Shown: positions 1 through 9,192, counted from the stretch's first letter. The stretch is DNA of 64,000 nucleotides from Rothia sp. (in: high G+C Gram-positive bacteria) (GCA_030524105.1 JAUNHE010000003.1:62001-126000), one strand, 5' to 3'. Notes: generated by a model from the sequence alone, not told the origin. Program-made: numbers and translations.

Positions 1-303
1 CTGTTTTTTACGCCAAAATTCCAGCAGCACCCGGGCAGCTAAAAGGGGAGCATCCGGAAGCTGGGCAAGAGCCGCCATGTAATTAGCGCACAAGGCCAGC
101 ACCTTCTCCAAAGGAACATCTGCAGGTAAAGCAGGAATCACTCCCTGTAAAAAATCAGAAAAAAGTTGGGCATGATCCTGCTTCCACTCCGGGCAGTCCT
201 CAACCCATTCCTGCTCAGAATAAGAACGTACCGCGTGAAAAACCCTAAAAACGTTACCTCGCTGAAAATCAGCAACAAGAGCCTCAAGCTCAAGAACGTC
301 CAT
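1..303 (-). CDS. Hypothetical protein, 3' end outside window
   Basis: An open frame on the minus strand begins with ATG at 303 and runs off the left edge without a stop, giving at least 101 residues (starts MDVLELEALV, reaches ...LLEFWRKKQ). A purine-rich GAGAGGGAG lies just upstream of the ATG. It follows the preceding membrane-protein gene by 28 bases, so it is probably the last visible gene of the cydDC-headed operon. The predicted chain is acidic, helical and Leu/Ala-rich, with no membrane segment or signal peptide and no motif I recognise. Function unknown; reality of the gene is supported by the uninterrupted frame, the ribosome binding site and the operon position. Confidence 0.6.
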   Translation of the reverse strand, partial: MDVLELEALVADFQRGNVFRVFHAVRSYSEQEWVEDCPEWKQDHAQLFSDFLQGVIPALPADVPLEKVLALCANYMAALAQLPDAPLLAARVLLEFWRKKQ

Positions 304-331
304 ACTAACTCCCTCTCAGCTGCCCTCAGCC

Positions 332-1012
332 TCACTGGCCTTGTTGGCCGGGCAAGTCCCCGCGGGCAAAGGCAGCAAACTTAATCTTAAAGAGACGAAC
401 CGTCAGGATGACCAGAGTAAGCAGGCACAACAGCAGCAGTAGCCAGCGTAGCAGAATCAGAAAAGCCGCCAAACCCACCGGCCCCTGAGAGTTAGCTAAG
501 GCCAAGTCCAGCACAAAGCCACCGGCAAGAAAAATAAGCCCATAGAGAATACCCAAGAGTTTAAGCAAACGGGCATAGCCTGGAGTCAGGCCAGCGGCAG
601 AAATTGTACCTAACCAGGCCGGTATAAAAATGAGTGGGAAAATAAGACCCGAAGATCGGTGAATAGACTGGTACTGCCTCATTAACTCGGGGCCAAGGCC
701 CTCTCTGAGCTGGGCAATATACTGGCCATCAAACCAGAATAAAAGCTCCGGGACAGCTAAGCCTGCCTGCTTAGACAGCTGGGGCAGTAACCAAAGGTGG
801 TAATAAAGAAAGAGGAGGACCGCCACCGCAAAGGCAGCAGCAGCAAACACATAGGAGCTATTTTTCTGCGGGTCAGCAGCTAGATCATCCCGGCTATAGG
901 TGCTGCCGGCTTGAGGCTTATGAGGGGTAAGTCGCTGGGGTCTAGGGTCCTTAAGTTCAGCCTGAGTATTGCTGCCATACCGGCGAGCTTTTTGACTTTT
1001 TGAAAGACTCAC
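332..1012 (-). CDS. Hypothetical four-helix membrane protein
   Basis: A 226-residue protein with a basic, polar N-terminus (about 50 residues, rich in K, R, S and P) followed by about four hydrophobic segments near residues 53-75, 122-140, 150-170 and 178-205, and a short basic cytoplasmic-type tail. I recognise no family motif. It lies 43 bases downstream of the cydC-like gene on the same strand, so it is likely co-transcribed with the exporter. It may be an accessory membrane protein of that exporter, but this rests on position only. Confidence 0.65.
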   Translation of the reverse strand: MSLSKSQKARRYGSNTQAELKDPRPQRLTPHKPQAGSTYSRDDLAADPQKNSSYVFAAAAFAVAVLLFLYYHLWLLPQLSKQAGLAVPELLFWFDGQYIAQLREGLGPELMRQYQSIHRSSGLIFPLIFIPAWLGTISAAGLTPGYARLLKLLGILYGLIFLAGGFVLDLALANSQGPVGLAAFLILLRWLLLLLCLLTLVILTVRLFKIKFAAFARGDLPGQQGQ

Positions 1013-1055
1013 TTACACCTCACTGCCTATGATCAAACTGTCTTTGCCACCTCTA

Positions 1056-2732
1056 TTATGCGTCACGCAGCCGACCCCGCTCAAAGACAAAAACCTGCTG
1101 ATTTTTCTCTGCCTGCATATGGTGGGAAATTTCAATGACCGTCATCTGCCCACAAAGACTCCAAATATTGTGACGTACCTTGTCTGCCAGGTCAGTATTG
1201 AGGTGGGAGGTAAATTCATCCAAAATAAGTACCTTTGGCTGCATGATCAGGGCCCTAGCCAGGGCTAGACGCTGAAGCTGCCCACCAGAAAGCTGGCCTG
1301 AACCAGAGCCAAGTTGGGTCTGCAAACCGTGCGGCATAGCCCTCACCTCCTGATCAAGTTCAGCCAGAGCCAGGGCCCGCCAAACCTCTTCATCGCTAGC
1401 CTCGGGAAGGCCGAGACGTACGTTGTCGGCCAGGCTGCCGGTCAGGGCCAAGGGATCTTGCGGTAGCAAAACCACCTGGGAACGTAAACAAGCAAGACTT
1501 AAGGAAGTGACCGGCTGGTTGTCCAGTAAAATTTCGCCGCTACTGGGGTCGTCAAAACGGAGCAGCAGCTGAACTGCCGTAGACTTGCCGGAACCCGACG
1601 GGCCCATGAGCACCGTCCATCGCCCGGCCTCAGCTACTAGGTTGAGGTTCTCTAGGGCTGCCGGGTCGCCGGCAGCAGCTGTAGGGTAGCGGTAGCTGAC
1701 CGAACGCCAGCGTACCTGAGGGGCCCGCTCCAAGCTTAAGTTTTTGCTGCCCTCCTTAACCCCGTAATTACTATGACAGAGTTCATAGAGCCTTCTGGCG
1801 GCTGAAAAAGACTGGTCTAAGTAGCCGGCGGCACTTTCTATGCCCTGCGGGGCTTCAAACAATCTGCTACCACCCAGGATGAGGGCAAGAGCCCAGGGCA
1901 GGGAAAGCTGATCCTGCACAGCCCAAAAAACGAGGCTGGCCACCGTGACTAAACTAAAGAAAAGGTTAAGGGCACGGCGTAGACCCTTAACCCTGGCCGG
2001 AACCAGCGCCAGGGCGCCAAGGGTCCTGTCCCGGTCAGCTAGTTCTTGGCTGCGCTGCTGAGCCAAAGAGTAGGTTTGCACCTCCCGTATTCCGTAGATA
2101 GAGTCACTAACCTGGCTAGCTATCTGGGCCCGGCTATCTAAAACCTCCTGGCTGCTGGCTATGCTTCTTTTTAAGCCCAGCAAAGGCAAAACAATAACCG
2201 AACAAAGCAGGCAGAGTAGGGGAAGAACGGTGATATGCCAGCCGCACATATAGCCGCCAAAGCCCAGTGCTAAAGCGGGTACCACTACGGCAGAGACCAG
2301 CGGGGCAAAGGTGTGGGCGTAGACCACCTCAATTCGATCTATATCCCGGGTGAGTTGGGTGAGAAGGGTGGCACTATGCTGCTGCACAAGCAGGGCTGGC
2401 GCCTGGGGCCACAAACGAGAAAAGGCGTGGCCGCGTAGGAGTTCCAGGGCTTTAAAAGCAACATAATGACCGCTAAACTGCTCCAGGTAATGGGTGAGAG
2501 CTCGGGCTAGAGCACACAGGCTCAACACCACAAAAGCCTGCGGCAGTATGAGGCCAGTAATAGCCTGGGCCACCGTCCAACCAGCTACGGCAAAAAGGGC
2601 AATGTCTAATAGCTGGGTCAGAATACGACACAGGGTAGAGGCCAGTAGCGGGGCCTGAACGGCTGCGGTGACGGAATAGAGCCAGCTCAATAAACTAGGT
2701 AGTGCTACTGGTTTCATTGCTGCTCCTGCCAA
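1056..2732 (-). CDS. cydC: ABC exporter, CydC-like subunit (membrane + ATPase fusion)
   Basis: A 558-residue ABC exporter half-transporter with an N-terminal six-helix membrane domain and a C-terminal nucleotide-binding domain. Walker A GPSGSGKST is near residues 376-384, the signature LSGGQLQRLALARAL near 477-491, Walker B VLILDEF near 498-504, and an H-loop His in EISHH. Its start overlaps the end of the partner gene by 19 bases, so the two are translationally coupled as a heterodimer. In the CydDC family the pair exports cysteine or glutathione, or handles haem, and is needed for cytochrome bd assembly. No cydAB lies nearby here, so the name rests on the heterodimer arrangement and general similarity; another heterodimeric ABC exporter is possible. 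Confidence 0.65.
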   Translation of the reverse strand: MAGAAMKPVALPSLLSWLYSVTAAVQAPLLASTLCRILTQLLDIALFAVAGWTVAQAITGLILPQAFVVLSLCALARALTHYLEQFSGHYVAFKALELLRGHAFSRLWPQAPALLVQQHSATLLTQLTRDIDRIEVVYAHTFAPLVSAVVVPALALGFGGYMCGWHITVLPLLCLLCSVIVLPLLGLKRSIASSQEVLDSRAQIASQVSDSIYGIREVQTYSLAQQRSQELADRDRTLGALALVPARVKGLRRALNLFFSLVTVASLVFWAVQDQLSLPWALALILGGSRLFEAPQGIESAAGYLDQSFSAARRLYELCHSNYGVKEGSKNLSLERAPQVRWRSVSYRYPTAAAGDPAALENLNLVAEAGRWTVLMGPSGSGKSTAVQLLLRFDDPSSGEILLDNQPVTSLSLACLRSQVVLLPQDPLALTGSLADNVRLGLPEASDEEVWRALALAELDQEVRAMPHGLQTQLGSGSGQLSGGQLQRLALARALIMQPKVLILDEFTSHLNTDLADKVRHNIWSLCGQMTVIEISHHMQAEKNQQVFVFERGRLRDA

Positions 2733-4402
2733 GTCAGCTGGCCAACCTGGCTGCTGTCGGCTTGTTTTATTTCCTGATCAAACCGCAGAACCCTATCTGC
2801 TAGGCAGAGCAAGGCTGGCCGATGGGTAGCCATCACAACCGTAGTTTGGGGATCTAGCCCCCTTAAAGCCGCTATGATGCCCTGCTCTGAAACGGAGTCC
2901 AGATGGGCTGTTGGCTCATCCAAGAGGAGTATAGGACGCCCGGCTAGCAGCGCCCTGGCAAGAGAAAGGCGTTGGGCCTGACCACCGGACAAACGAGACC
3001 CTTGTTCACCGAGGTCGGTCTCTAACTGCTTGGGCATGGCAGCAACTTCCTGGGCTAGGCAGGTTTGCTCAAGTACCTGCCAGAGTTGGGCTTGGCTGGC
3101 GGTAGGATTAGCTAAACGCAGATTATCGGCAATGGTTCCGCTAAAAAGCCAGGTATCTTGGCTGACCGTGGCACTTTGCTTAAGCAAAAGTTTATGGTTA
3201 CCTTGGGCCTGCTGACCGTTAACCCAGAGGCTGCCTTCTTGGAGCGGTAGTCTACCTGCCAGCAGCTCTAATAGGGTTGATTTTCCTGCTCCCGACGGAC
3301 CCAGGAGGGCTAGCTTAACCCCCCGGGGTATTTTAAAGGTGAGATCCTGGAAGACGGGGCCTCGACCGTAGTCGTAGCCTAAACCTTGGGCTTCTATAAC
3401 AAAGCGCTGGTCATAAGCTGCTGGGCTGCTGCCGGCCTCCTGTAGGGGTGCCTGTGGCTGCGCAGCCGCTTTAAGGGCTCTGCTCAGAGCTCCTTGGGCT
3501 GCTCGCCCGGCCATTCCGATATAAAAAAATCCGGCTACCTGAGTCAAGGGTGCTAGCAGGAGGGGCAACAGGAGCAAGGCAGTGCTAGCCTCGGCGGCGG
3601 TCATAGCTTCCCGAACACTACGGAGGCAGATGATATAGGTGGACCAGCAAATGAGGGCCAGCAGGAAGACAGCGTCCATGACCACAATAACCAGCTGATT
3701 ACCGGCTAAAAGTTTCATCACTGCCCGACGGTTCTGCTCCCCTTGGGCCTCAAGCTTAGCCTGCACCCTTTGCCCAGCCCCAAACAGCCGAATAGGTATA
3801 AGCTCTCTGATCGCCTCAAGATAGGCAACCGTGAGTTTAGCCCGTTGAGCCCGGGAGTTAGCCGAGACCCTGCGAAAAAGTTTAAAAAATAACCACAGTG
3901 AACAGGGCAGTAGGGGGAGCAGGGCAGCAATAGCCGCCGCAGTGAGCGGATCAAGCCAGCCAATAAAGACTAGCAGGATGAGCGGGGTCACCAGGGCTGC
4001 CAGGGTGCTGGGCCAGTAGCTACAGCGATAGTCCGCCAGGCGCTCTACGCTAGCTGTCATCAGGTTAATCTGCTGGGCCGGGCCTAACTTCTGGCTGCTG
4101 ACCGGCCTATCCAGATAGGAAGATAGCAGCTTATGGCGGAGTTCCTTCTCGGCCAGCCGGGCCTGCTTAACCCCGTAGGTTATTTCGGCATAGGCGCTCA
4201 GGCTGGCTGCCAGCATTCCCAAGGCGAGCGCAGCCAGCAGAAAGGGGGCGGGGGCCGGTAGGGCGCGCTGGGCTGTGGGGAAGAGGAGCTGAGCCAGGGT
4301 TACAAGAACAAGAGCAGAGCATAGAAGGCTACTAGAACGCAGCATGGCCAACCGGTAGTTAGCTTTTTGTCTGCTGCGTGACAGAAGGTTAGGGGTCTTC
4401 AC
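2714..4402 (-). CDS. cydD: ABC exporter, CydD-like subunit (membrane + ATPase fusion)
   Basis: A 562-residue ABC exporter half-transporter, first gene of the operon and divergent from pcrA. The N-terminal half has about six hydrophobic segments; the C-terminal ATPase domain has Walker A GPSGAGKST near residue 372, signature LSGGQAQRLSLARAL near 472, Walker B ILLLDEPT near 488 and an H-loop MATHR. It would form a heterodimer with the overlapping downstream gene. In actinobacteria such pairs usually follow cydAB; here that context is missing, so thiol export for bd oxidase maturation is likely but not shown. The promoter should lie in the roughly 100 bases shared with pcrA (4403-4503). Confidence 0.65.
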   Translation of the reverse strand: MKTPNLLSRSRQKANYRLAMLRSSSLLCSALVLVTLAQLLFPTAQRALPAPAPFLLAALALGMLAASLSAYAEITYGVKQARLAEKELRHKLLSSYLDRPVSSQKLGPAQQINLMTASVERLADYRCSYWPSTLAALVTPLILLVFIGWLDPLTAAAIAALLPLLPCSLWLFFKLFRRVSANSRAQRAKLTVAYLEAIRELIPIRLFGAGQRVQAKLEAQGEQNRRAVMKLLAGNQLVIVVMDAVFLLALICWSTYIICLRSVREAMTAAEASTALLLLPLLLAPLTQVAGFFYIGMAGRAAQGALSRALKAAAQPQAPLQEAGSSPAAYDQRFVIEAQGLGYDYGRGPVFQDLTFKIPRGVKLALLGPSGAGKSTLLELLAGRLPLQEGSLWVNGQQAQGNHKLLLKQSATVSQDTWLFSGTIADNLRLANPTASQAQLWQVLEQTCLAQEVAAMPKQLETDLGEQGSRLSGGQAQRLSLARALLAGRPILLLDEPTAHLDSVSEQGIIAALRGLDPQTTVVMATHRPALLCLADRVLRFDQEIKQADSSQVGQLTWQEQQ

Positions 4403-4503
4403 AGGCTCAGGTTTTCCAGGGATGAAATATTACCAGTTCATCATAACTCACCACCGCTTAGGGGATGAGTCGAATACCTGTTCGGTTTAGACTGGATAGC
4501 GCC

Positions 4504-6984
4504 ATGGAAAACCTATTTGATGATGATGACAGTTTTATGCCCGCTCCTGGCCCTCACCGGGGTGCTGACCTGGCCGAGCCGGCTGGGGCTGAGCCGGATG
4601 TGGATCTTGCTAGCCTGCTTGCAGGGCTTAATCGGCAGCAGCGCGAGGCTGTGGAACATGCAGGCAGCCCCCTGCTGATTGTTGCCGGGGCAGGTTCGGG
4701 AAAAACGCGGGTACTGACCCAGCGCATAGCCTATCTTTTAGCTAGCGGACGTGCTCACCAGGGCCAGATTTTGGCTATCACCTTTACCAATAAGGCGGCT
4801 GCCCAAATGCGGGAGCGCATTAGCCGGCTGGTAGGTCCGCAGGTTAAGGGTATGTGGATAGCGACTTTTCACAGTTTTTGTGTTCGCCTCTTACGGCGTG
4901 AAGCTGCCTTACTTGGTCTTACCTCTGGTTTTACCATCTACGATGCGGCTGATTCTTTGCGGCTTATTACCCTTATCCTCAAAGAGCAGAACCTAGACCC
5001 CAAACAGTTTGCTCCCAAGGCTATACAGCATAAGATTAGTCAGCTTAAGAATGAATTGATAAGCGCGGAAGATAATCGGCAGCTGATGAACCCGGCTAAC
5101 CCCTGGGATCGGGCTATTGATCAGGTTTACCGGGCCTATACGGACCGTTTAAAAGCAGCCAATTCTCTTGACTTTGATGACCTGATTGGCCAGTCAGTCT
5201 ACCTCCTGAAGCAGCACCCTGGGGTGGCTGACTATTATCGACGGCGCTTTAGGCACATCCTGGTGGATGAGTATCAGGACACCAATCATGCCCAGTACGC
5301 TCTGGTGCGCCAGCTTGTGGGAGGATACCGGTCTGGCTCTGCTGACTCAGCTGATTCTGGTCAGTTAGCGGCAGCTGAACTAACGGTAGTTGGTGATTCT
5401 GATCAGTCTATTTATGCTTTCCGCGGGGCGGATATTCGTAATATTACCGATTTTGAGCAGGACTATCCGCAGGCAAAGATTATTCTGCTGGAGCAGAATT
5501 ATCGTTCGACCCAGAACATTTTGTCTGCAGCCAATGCTGTGATAGCAAAAAACCGGGATCGTCGGCCTAAAAAGCTGTGGACTGCTGCGGGTAGTGGGGC
5601 CAAAATTACCGGGTATGTAGCTGAGTCCGAGCAGGCCGAAGCTCGTTTTATCTGCCAGGAGATAGACCGGCTCTACGATGATTATGGGGTTAAACCCGGT
5701 GACATTGCTATCTTTTACCGGACTAATGCCCAGTCCAGAAGCCTGGAAGAGTCGCTGATGCGATTTGGCCAGCCCTATCGGGTGGTTGGGGGAACCAGGT
5801 TTTATGAGCGTAAAGAGATTAAGGATGCGCTGGCCTATTTGAGGGTACTCAGTAACCCGGATGATGATCTTAACCTTCGCCGTATCCTTAATGAACCTAA
5901 ACGGGGAATTGGTGCTAAAACAGAAGCTGCCGTGGCAGGCTATGCGCAGGCGGCCGGGGTTTCTTTTATGCAGGCTCTGAGGCAGGGGCAGGCTGTGCCC
6001 GGGGTGGGGCAGGCTGGCGCTCGCAAGCTTGCTGGTTTTGTGGCTCTTATTGATGACCTGGGCCAGCTTGCTGTACAGGAGAGCGTGGCAAGGTGTTTAG
6101 AGGCGGTTTTAGAGAAAACCGGCTACCTGCAGAATTTACGTGATTCTAGGGATATTCAGGATGAATCTCGGGCGGAGAATCTGGCTGAGCTTCTTGACGC
6201 GGTGCGTGATTTTGAGGCTGAGAACCCCGGGTCCGGTTTGCAAGACTTTTTAGAGCATGTTTCCCTGGTTGCTGATGCCGATCAGATCCCTAATAAACCT
6301 AGGGCTGAGCAGGATGGCCAGGGGGCAAGTCCTGCTCAGATTGCTGCTGAGGTTGCCCAGGCCCGTTCGGAGGGTGTTGTTACCTTGATGACCCTGCATA
6401 CTGCTAAAGGGTTGGAGTTTCCGGTGGTCTTTTTAACCGGGATGGAGTATGGGATTTTTCCGCATCAGCGGGCACTTTCTGATGAAAAAGAAATGAGTGA
6501 GGAGCGTCGGCTGGCTTATGTGGGATTAACGAGAGCCATGCAAAGGCTGTACTTGACGAGGGCCGAGCAGCGTTCCTTATGGGGCCAGAGCCACTTTAAT
6601 CCGCCCTCCCCCTTTTTAGAAGAAATACCGGAGGAACTTATTGACTGGAAGTCAACCGGCAGATTGTTAACCGGCGCGGGCGGAGTCAGCGCTGGTGGCA
6701 GGTCTTTTGAGGACCCTGGGGATAGGCAGGTAAAGTCCGGCCTGAGTAGGGAGGATGCTGCCTATGGTCTGAAGGCTGCCATTCGGGGTGCAGGCAGGGG
6801 ATCTGTGCAGGCACCTCGTGAAATTCCGCAACTTGCTGTGGGGGATCGGGTGGAACATACCCACTTTGGCCGGGGAAAGGTGCTTTCTTTAGAAGGAGTG
6901 GCCGACAAGACTGTCGCAAAAGTGCTCTTTTCTTCTGGAGAAAAGCGGTTACTTCTGCGTTATGCCCCACTGAAGAGACTTTAG
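4504..6984 (+). CDS. pcrA: UvrD/PcrA-family ATP-dependent DNA helicase
   Basis: Superfamily 1A 3'-5' DNA helicase acting in nucleotide excision repair and removal of blocked replication intermediates. From the ATG at 4504 it has 826 residues: Walker A AGAGSGKT at 61-68, motif Ia TFTNKAA, motif II DEYQDTN, motif III GDSDQSIYAFRGAD, motif IV QNYRST, motif V TLHTAKGLEF, motif VI YVGLTRA, and a C-terminal Tudor-like tail (GDRVEHTHFGRGKV) typical of PcrA, where it contacts RNA polymerase. The frame opens 13 codons earlier at 4465, but the ATG there has a GGGG directly against it, and MENLFDDD resembles the usual actinobacterial N-terminus, so I prefer 4504. Confidence 0.93.
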   Translation: MENLFDDDDSFMPAPGPHRGADLAEPAGAEPDVDLASLLAGLNRQQREAVEHAGSPLLIVAGAGSGKTRVLTQRIAYLLASGRAHQGQILAITFTNKAAAQMRERISRLVGPQVKGMWIATFHSFCVRLLRREAALLGLTSGFTIYDAADSLRLITLILKEQNLDPKQFAPKAIQHKISQLKNELISAEDNRQLMNPANPWDRAIDQVYRAYTDRLKAANSLDFDDLIGQSVYLLKQHPGVADYYRRRFRHILVDEYQDTNHAQYALVRQLVGGYRSGSADSADSGQLAAAELTVVGDSDQSIYAFRGADIRNITDFEQDYPQAKIILLEQNYRSTQNILSAANAVIAKNRDRRPKKLWTAAGSGAKITGYVAESEQAEARFICQEIDRLYDDYGVKPGDIAIFYRTNAQSRSLEESLMRFGQPYRVVGGTRFYERKEIKDALAYLRVLSNPDDDLNLRRILNEPKRGIGAKTEAAVAGYAQAAGVSFMQALRQGQAVPGVGQAGARKLAGFVALIDDLGQLAVQESVARCLEAVLEKTGYLQNLRDSRDIQDESRAENLAELLDAVRDFEAENPGSGLQDFLEHVSLVADADQIPNKPRAEQDGQGASPAQIAAEVAQARSEGVVTLMTLHTAKGLEFPVVFLTGMEYGIFPHQRALSDEKEMSEERRLAYVGLTRAMQRLYLTRAEQRSLWGQSHFNPPSPFLEEIPEELIDWKSTGRLLTGAGGVSAGGRSFEDPGDRQVKSGLSREDAAYGLKAAIRGAGRGSVQAPREIPQLAVGDRVEHTHFGRGKVLSLEGVADKTVAKVLFSSGEKRLLLRYAPLKRL

Positions 6985-7182
6985 CCCGACAGATCTGTGG
7001 ACGGTCTACCACAAACATACCGGAAGCTTGTCGCATTGCCTGCCGGTCCTGCCAGTAGATAGGGGGTGGTATTCAGCATTTGAGAGAACCTATATTCGCA
7101 TATGGTCATGAAAATGACTGAACAAGTTAGCCCTCTTTAAGGGCTGAAAGATATAGGTTGCTCAGAATGATAGGTTATTACA

Positions 7183-8388
7183 TTGGATAAATCGCTCTCT
7201 AAAGGAATGATGATCGCCCCCTTGGTGGTGATCGGCGCTGCTACTCTTAGCCCCGCGCAGGCTGAGATGACCCCCACAGCTTCCGTGGACTCATCTAATT
7301 TTGCAACCGATAGTTCGAAAGATACCCAGCTTTCGAATACATTGGCTGGTTCAACAAAACTCCAGGAAGCTCGTCAGCAGATCCTGGATGAAACAAATGC
7401 AATCCGTGCTGAGAAGGGCCTCAAACCCGTTAAGGCTAGTAGTTCCCTCAATCAGATTGCGCAGAGCTGTTCTGAAAAACAAGCTGCCAACCAGCAAATG
7501 GCACACTGTGATGACTTTGCTGACAAATACCCTGCTGGCTGGATGGCAGCATCTGAAAACGTGGCTATGGGTTACTCCGTTGACCAGGTGACGACCGGCT
7601 GGAAAAATTCTCCCGGGCACTACGCCAACATGACGGACCCTAACGCAACTCACCTGGGTATCGGTCTTGCCTATGACTCTAAGGGGCTCCCTTACTACAC
7701 CCAGAACTTTGCGGGTTACTCCGACGGCGTTCCCGGTGAATCTGAAGGTGATGCAAGCGGCGCTGACCAGGGTGACGCAACTGGCGGCGATAAGGGCGAC
7801 GCAAACGGTGGCGACCAGGGTGCTGCAACCGGTGGCGAGGCCGGTAAAGGCCAGGGCGATGCAAGCTGTGGCGACCAGGGTAATGCAAGCTGTGGCGACC
7901 AGGGCGGCAACCAAGACACCCCACCCGAGGAAGGTGAGTCAACCGGTGCTGACCAAGCTCCCGGTGATCAGGCCCAGTTCCCCGACACCATTGACACCCC
8001 TATTGGTAAAATCCAATTTCCCTTCGACAAGATCAATTTCCCTATTGATAAGATCAACTTTCCTTTTGAACAGCAGACAGAGCGCACTGGCAATGTGACC
8101 CTTACACCTGTGGCTACGCAGGATCCGGCTATAATTGACCAGGCAGCAGACTCAAGTGAAGCAGCAGCGGACACATCCGCTGCCCAAGAAAGCGATCAGA
8201 CCGGAGAAAAGGACTGGTTGGAAGGCTGCCAGAGCTGGTTGCGCGGGGGCGATATGCCTCGTGCAGCCCAGAACTGGGTTCCCTGGAAAGGTCAGTCCGA
8301 AGCTGCTGGTGCAGATCAGAACTGGCACTCCTGGGGTAGCTGGAACACCAATTCTTGGAATACCGCAGATTTTAAGGCTAGCTGGTAA
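7183..8388 (+). CDS. Secreted CAP/SCP-domain protein with acidic Gly repeat and Trp-rich tail
   Basis: A 401-residue exported protein. A signal peptide (LVVIGAATLSPAQA, cleavage about residue 28) precedes a CAP (cysteine-rich secretory/PR-1) domain at about residues 60-185, with LDETNAIRAEKG, AHCDDFADKYPAGWMAASEN and GWKNSPGHYANM holding the usual His and Glu positions. Next come a Gly/Asp/Ala repeat (189-240), three to four copies of an I-x-F-P-[FI]-[DE]-K-I-type repeat (about 263-292), and a Trp-rich C-terminus with nine Trp in the last 60 residues or so. No sortase motif or GW module is evident; the Trp-rich tail might bind the envelope. The start codon is TTG with AGG nine bases upstream; ATG at 7207 would shorten the signal peptide n-region. 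Bacterial CAP proteins have no agreed function. Confidence 0.8.
   Translation: MDKSLSKGMMIAPLVVIGAATLSPAQAEMTPTASVDSSNFATDSSKDTQLSNTLAGSTKLQEARQQILDETNAIRAEKGLKPVKASSSLNQIAQSCSEKQAANQQMAHCDDFADKYPAGWMAASENVAMGYSVDQVTTGWKNSPGHYANMTDPNATHLGIGLAYDSKGLPYYTQNFAGYSDGVPGESEGDASGADQGDATGGDKGDANGGDQGAATGGEAGKGQGDASCGDQGNASCGDQGGNQDTPPEEGESTGADQAPGDQAQFPDTIDTPIGKIQFPFDKINFPIDKINFPFEQQTERTGNVTLTPVATQDPAIIDQAADSSEAAADTSAAQESDQTGEKDWLEGCQSWLRGGDMPRAAQNWVPWKGQSEAAGADQNWHSWGSWNTNSWNTADFKASW
7747..7902 (+). repeat. In-frame 24-bp tandem repeat
   Basis: Five copies of a 24-bp unit plus two partial units (21 and 15 bp) encode G-D-A-x-x-G-D-Q type octapeptides in the CAP protein. The first three full units are contiguous (7747-7818), and the last two (7855-7902) are almost identical. 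Both of those encode ASCGDQG, placing two Cys in an exported protein. Such arrays vary in copy number by slippage. Confidence 0.85.
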
Positions 8389-8403
8389 TCCCGGGTAACT
8401 AGT

Positions 8404-8441
8404 AAAACGGCGCTTTGGCTCAGGAGCTGGGGCGCCGTTTT
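8404..8441 (+). terminator. Rho-independent terminator after CAP gene
   Basis: A perfect 10-bp stem (AAAACGGCGC at 8404-8413 with GCGCCGTTTT at 8432-8441) with an 18-base loop lies 15 bases after the CAP stop codon. The stem itself ends in the T run. Confidence 0.85.
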
Positions 8442-8477
8442 GTCGCCCGAGTTTAGGTTTGACTATCCGGAGGAAGA

Positions 8478-9095
8478 ATGGTTGAGGAAGGCGGGTTACA
8501 GTCCACTGCCTCAGAATTCACCCAGGCAATGCATAGCATTAGTAACACCGATATTCAGCTTCGACAGATTGATCACCTTACCCTGATCCGCATTGAAGTA
8601 GACCCGGACTCACAGGCTGCTCAGCGTATGCAAGAGGTCTTGGGTGTTAAATTTCCGCAGGATCCGGGGCAGGTAACGGGAGATAGGCAGGCAGTAGAAA
8701 TTCTTTACGGTACCCGGCAGATTGTGGCTTGCCTCCGTGCTGAGCAGGCTACCTTCTTGGTGGTTAGCCAGGTCGATGCAGTTAAACTGGGCCGCGCCCT
8801 CAGCTTGGCTTTAGGCGATGGGCCCGGACTTGTGCTTGATGTTTCCGCCAACCGATCTGTACTTGAACTTTCCGGTCCAGCAGCGGGCCAGGTGCTGGCC
8901 CAGACGGTAACCTTTGAGAATTCGCCCCCTTACTTTAGTCAGGGCATGGCCTTTAAATGCGGGGTGGCCCAGGCAGAAATGATGCTTTGGCGTATTGGCC
9001 AAGACCAGTATTTGCTGGTGCCGCGTTCCTCCAGTACCGCCCCGGTACTGACCTCCATGCTCGATGTCATCGCCCAGTTCAAAAAAACTTGCTAA
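8478..9095 (+). CDS. Orphan sarcosine oxidase gamma subunit-like (SoxG) protein
   Basis: A 205-residue protein with a good ribosome binding site (GGAGGAAGA before the ATG). The central and C-terminal parts match the SoxG pattern: LGVKFPQDPGQVTG near 53-66, DVSANRSVLELSGPAAGQVL near 113-132, then a hydrophobic stretch with MMLWRIGQDQYLLVPRSS, as in the GcvT-like fold of the gamma chain of heterotetrameric sarcosine oxidase. The soxB, soxD and soxA genes that normally sit beside soxG are absent, and it stands alone between two terminators upstream of sucC. It may be a folate-binding-fold protein with another role. Family assignment is fairly secure; function is not. Confidence 0.65.
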   Translation: MVEEGGLQSTASEFTQAMHSISNTDIQLRQIDHLTLIRIEVDPDSQAAQRMQEVLGVKFPQDPGQVTGDRQAVEILYGTRQIVACLRAEQATFLVVSQVDAVKLGRALSLALGDGPGLVLDVSANRSVLELSGPAAGQVLAQTVTFENSPPYFSQGMAFKCGVAQAEMMLWRIGQDQYLLVPRSSSTAPVLTSMLDVIAQFKKTC

Positions 9096-9167
9096 CTGCC
9101 TGACCTCGTAGCTTCTTGAAAAATCCCCTAGACAAGAAAAATGACCGTAATGTTTTCCCACAGCCTT

Positions 9168-9192
9168 TAAAGCCCTGCATTGGGGCAGGCTT
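9168..9192 (+). terminator. Probable terminator after soxG-like gene
   Basis: AAAGCC...GGCTTT with an inner TGC/GCA pairing and one bulged C forms a compact hairpin 72 bases after the SoxG-like stop. It is followed only by mixed sequence, so it is a moderate candidate. Confidence 0.5.

Noticed and set aside
7120-7182. Possible c-di-AMP (ydaO) riboswitch before the secreted CAP gene
   Set aside because: Only one small hairpin (AGCCCT/AGGGCT, 7129-7145) is visible and the conserved riboswitch segments are absent.
7351-7914. Long minus-strand open frame opposite the CAP gene
   Set aside because: It arises from the 24-bp repeat read backwards, lacks a ribosome binding site and has low-complexity Val/Ala/Thr content.
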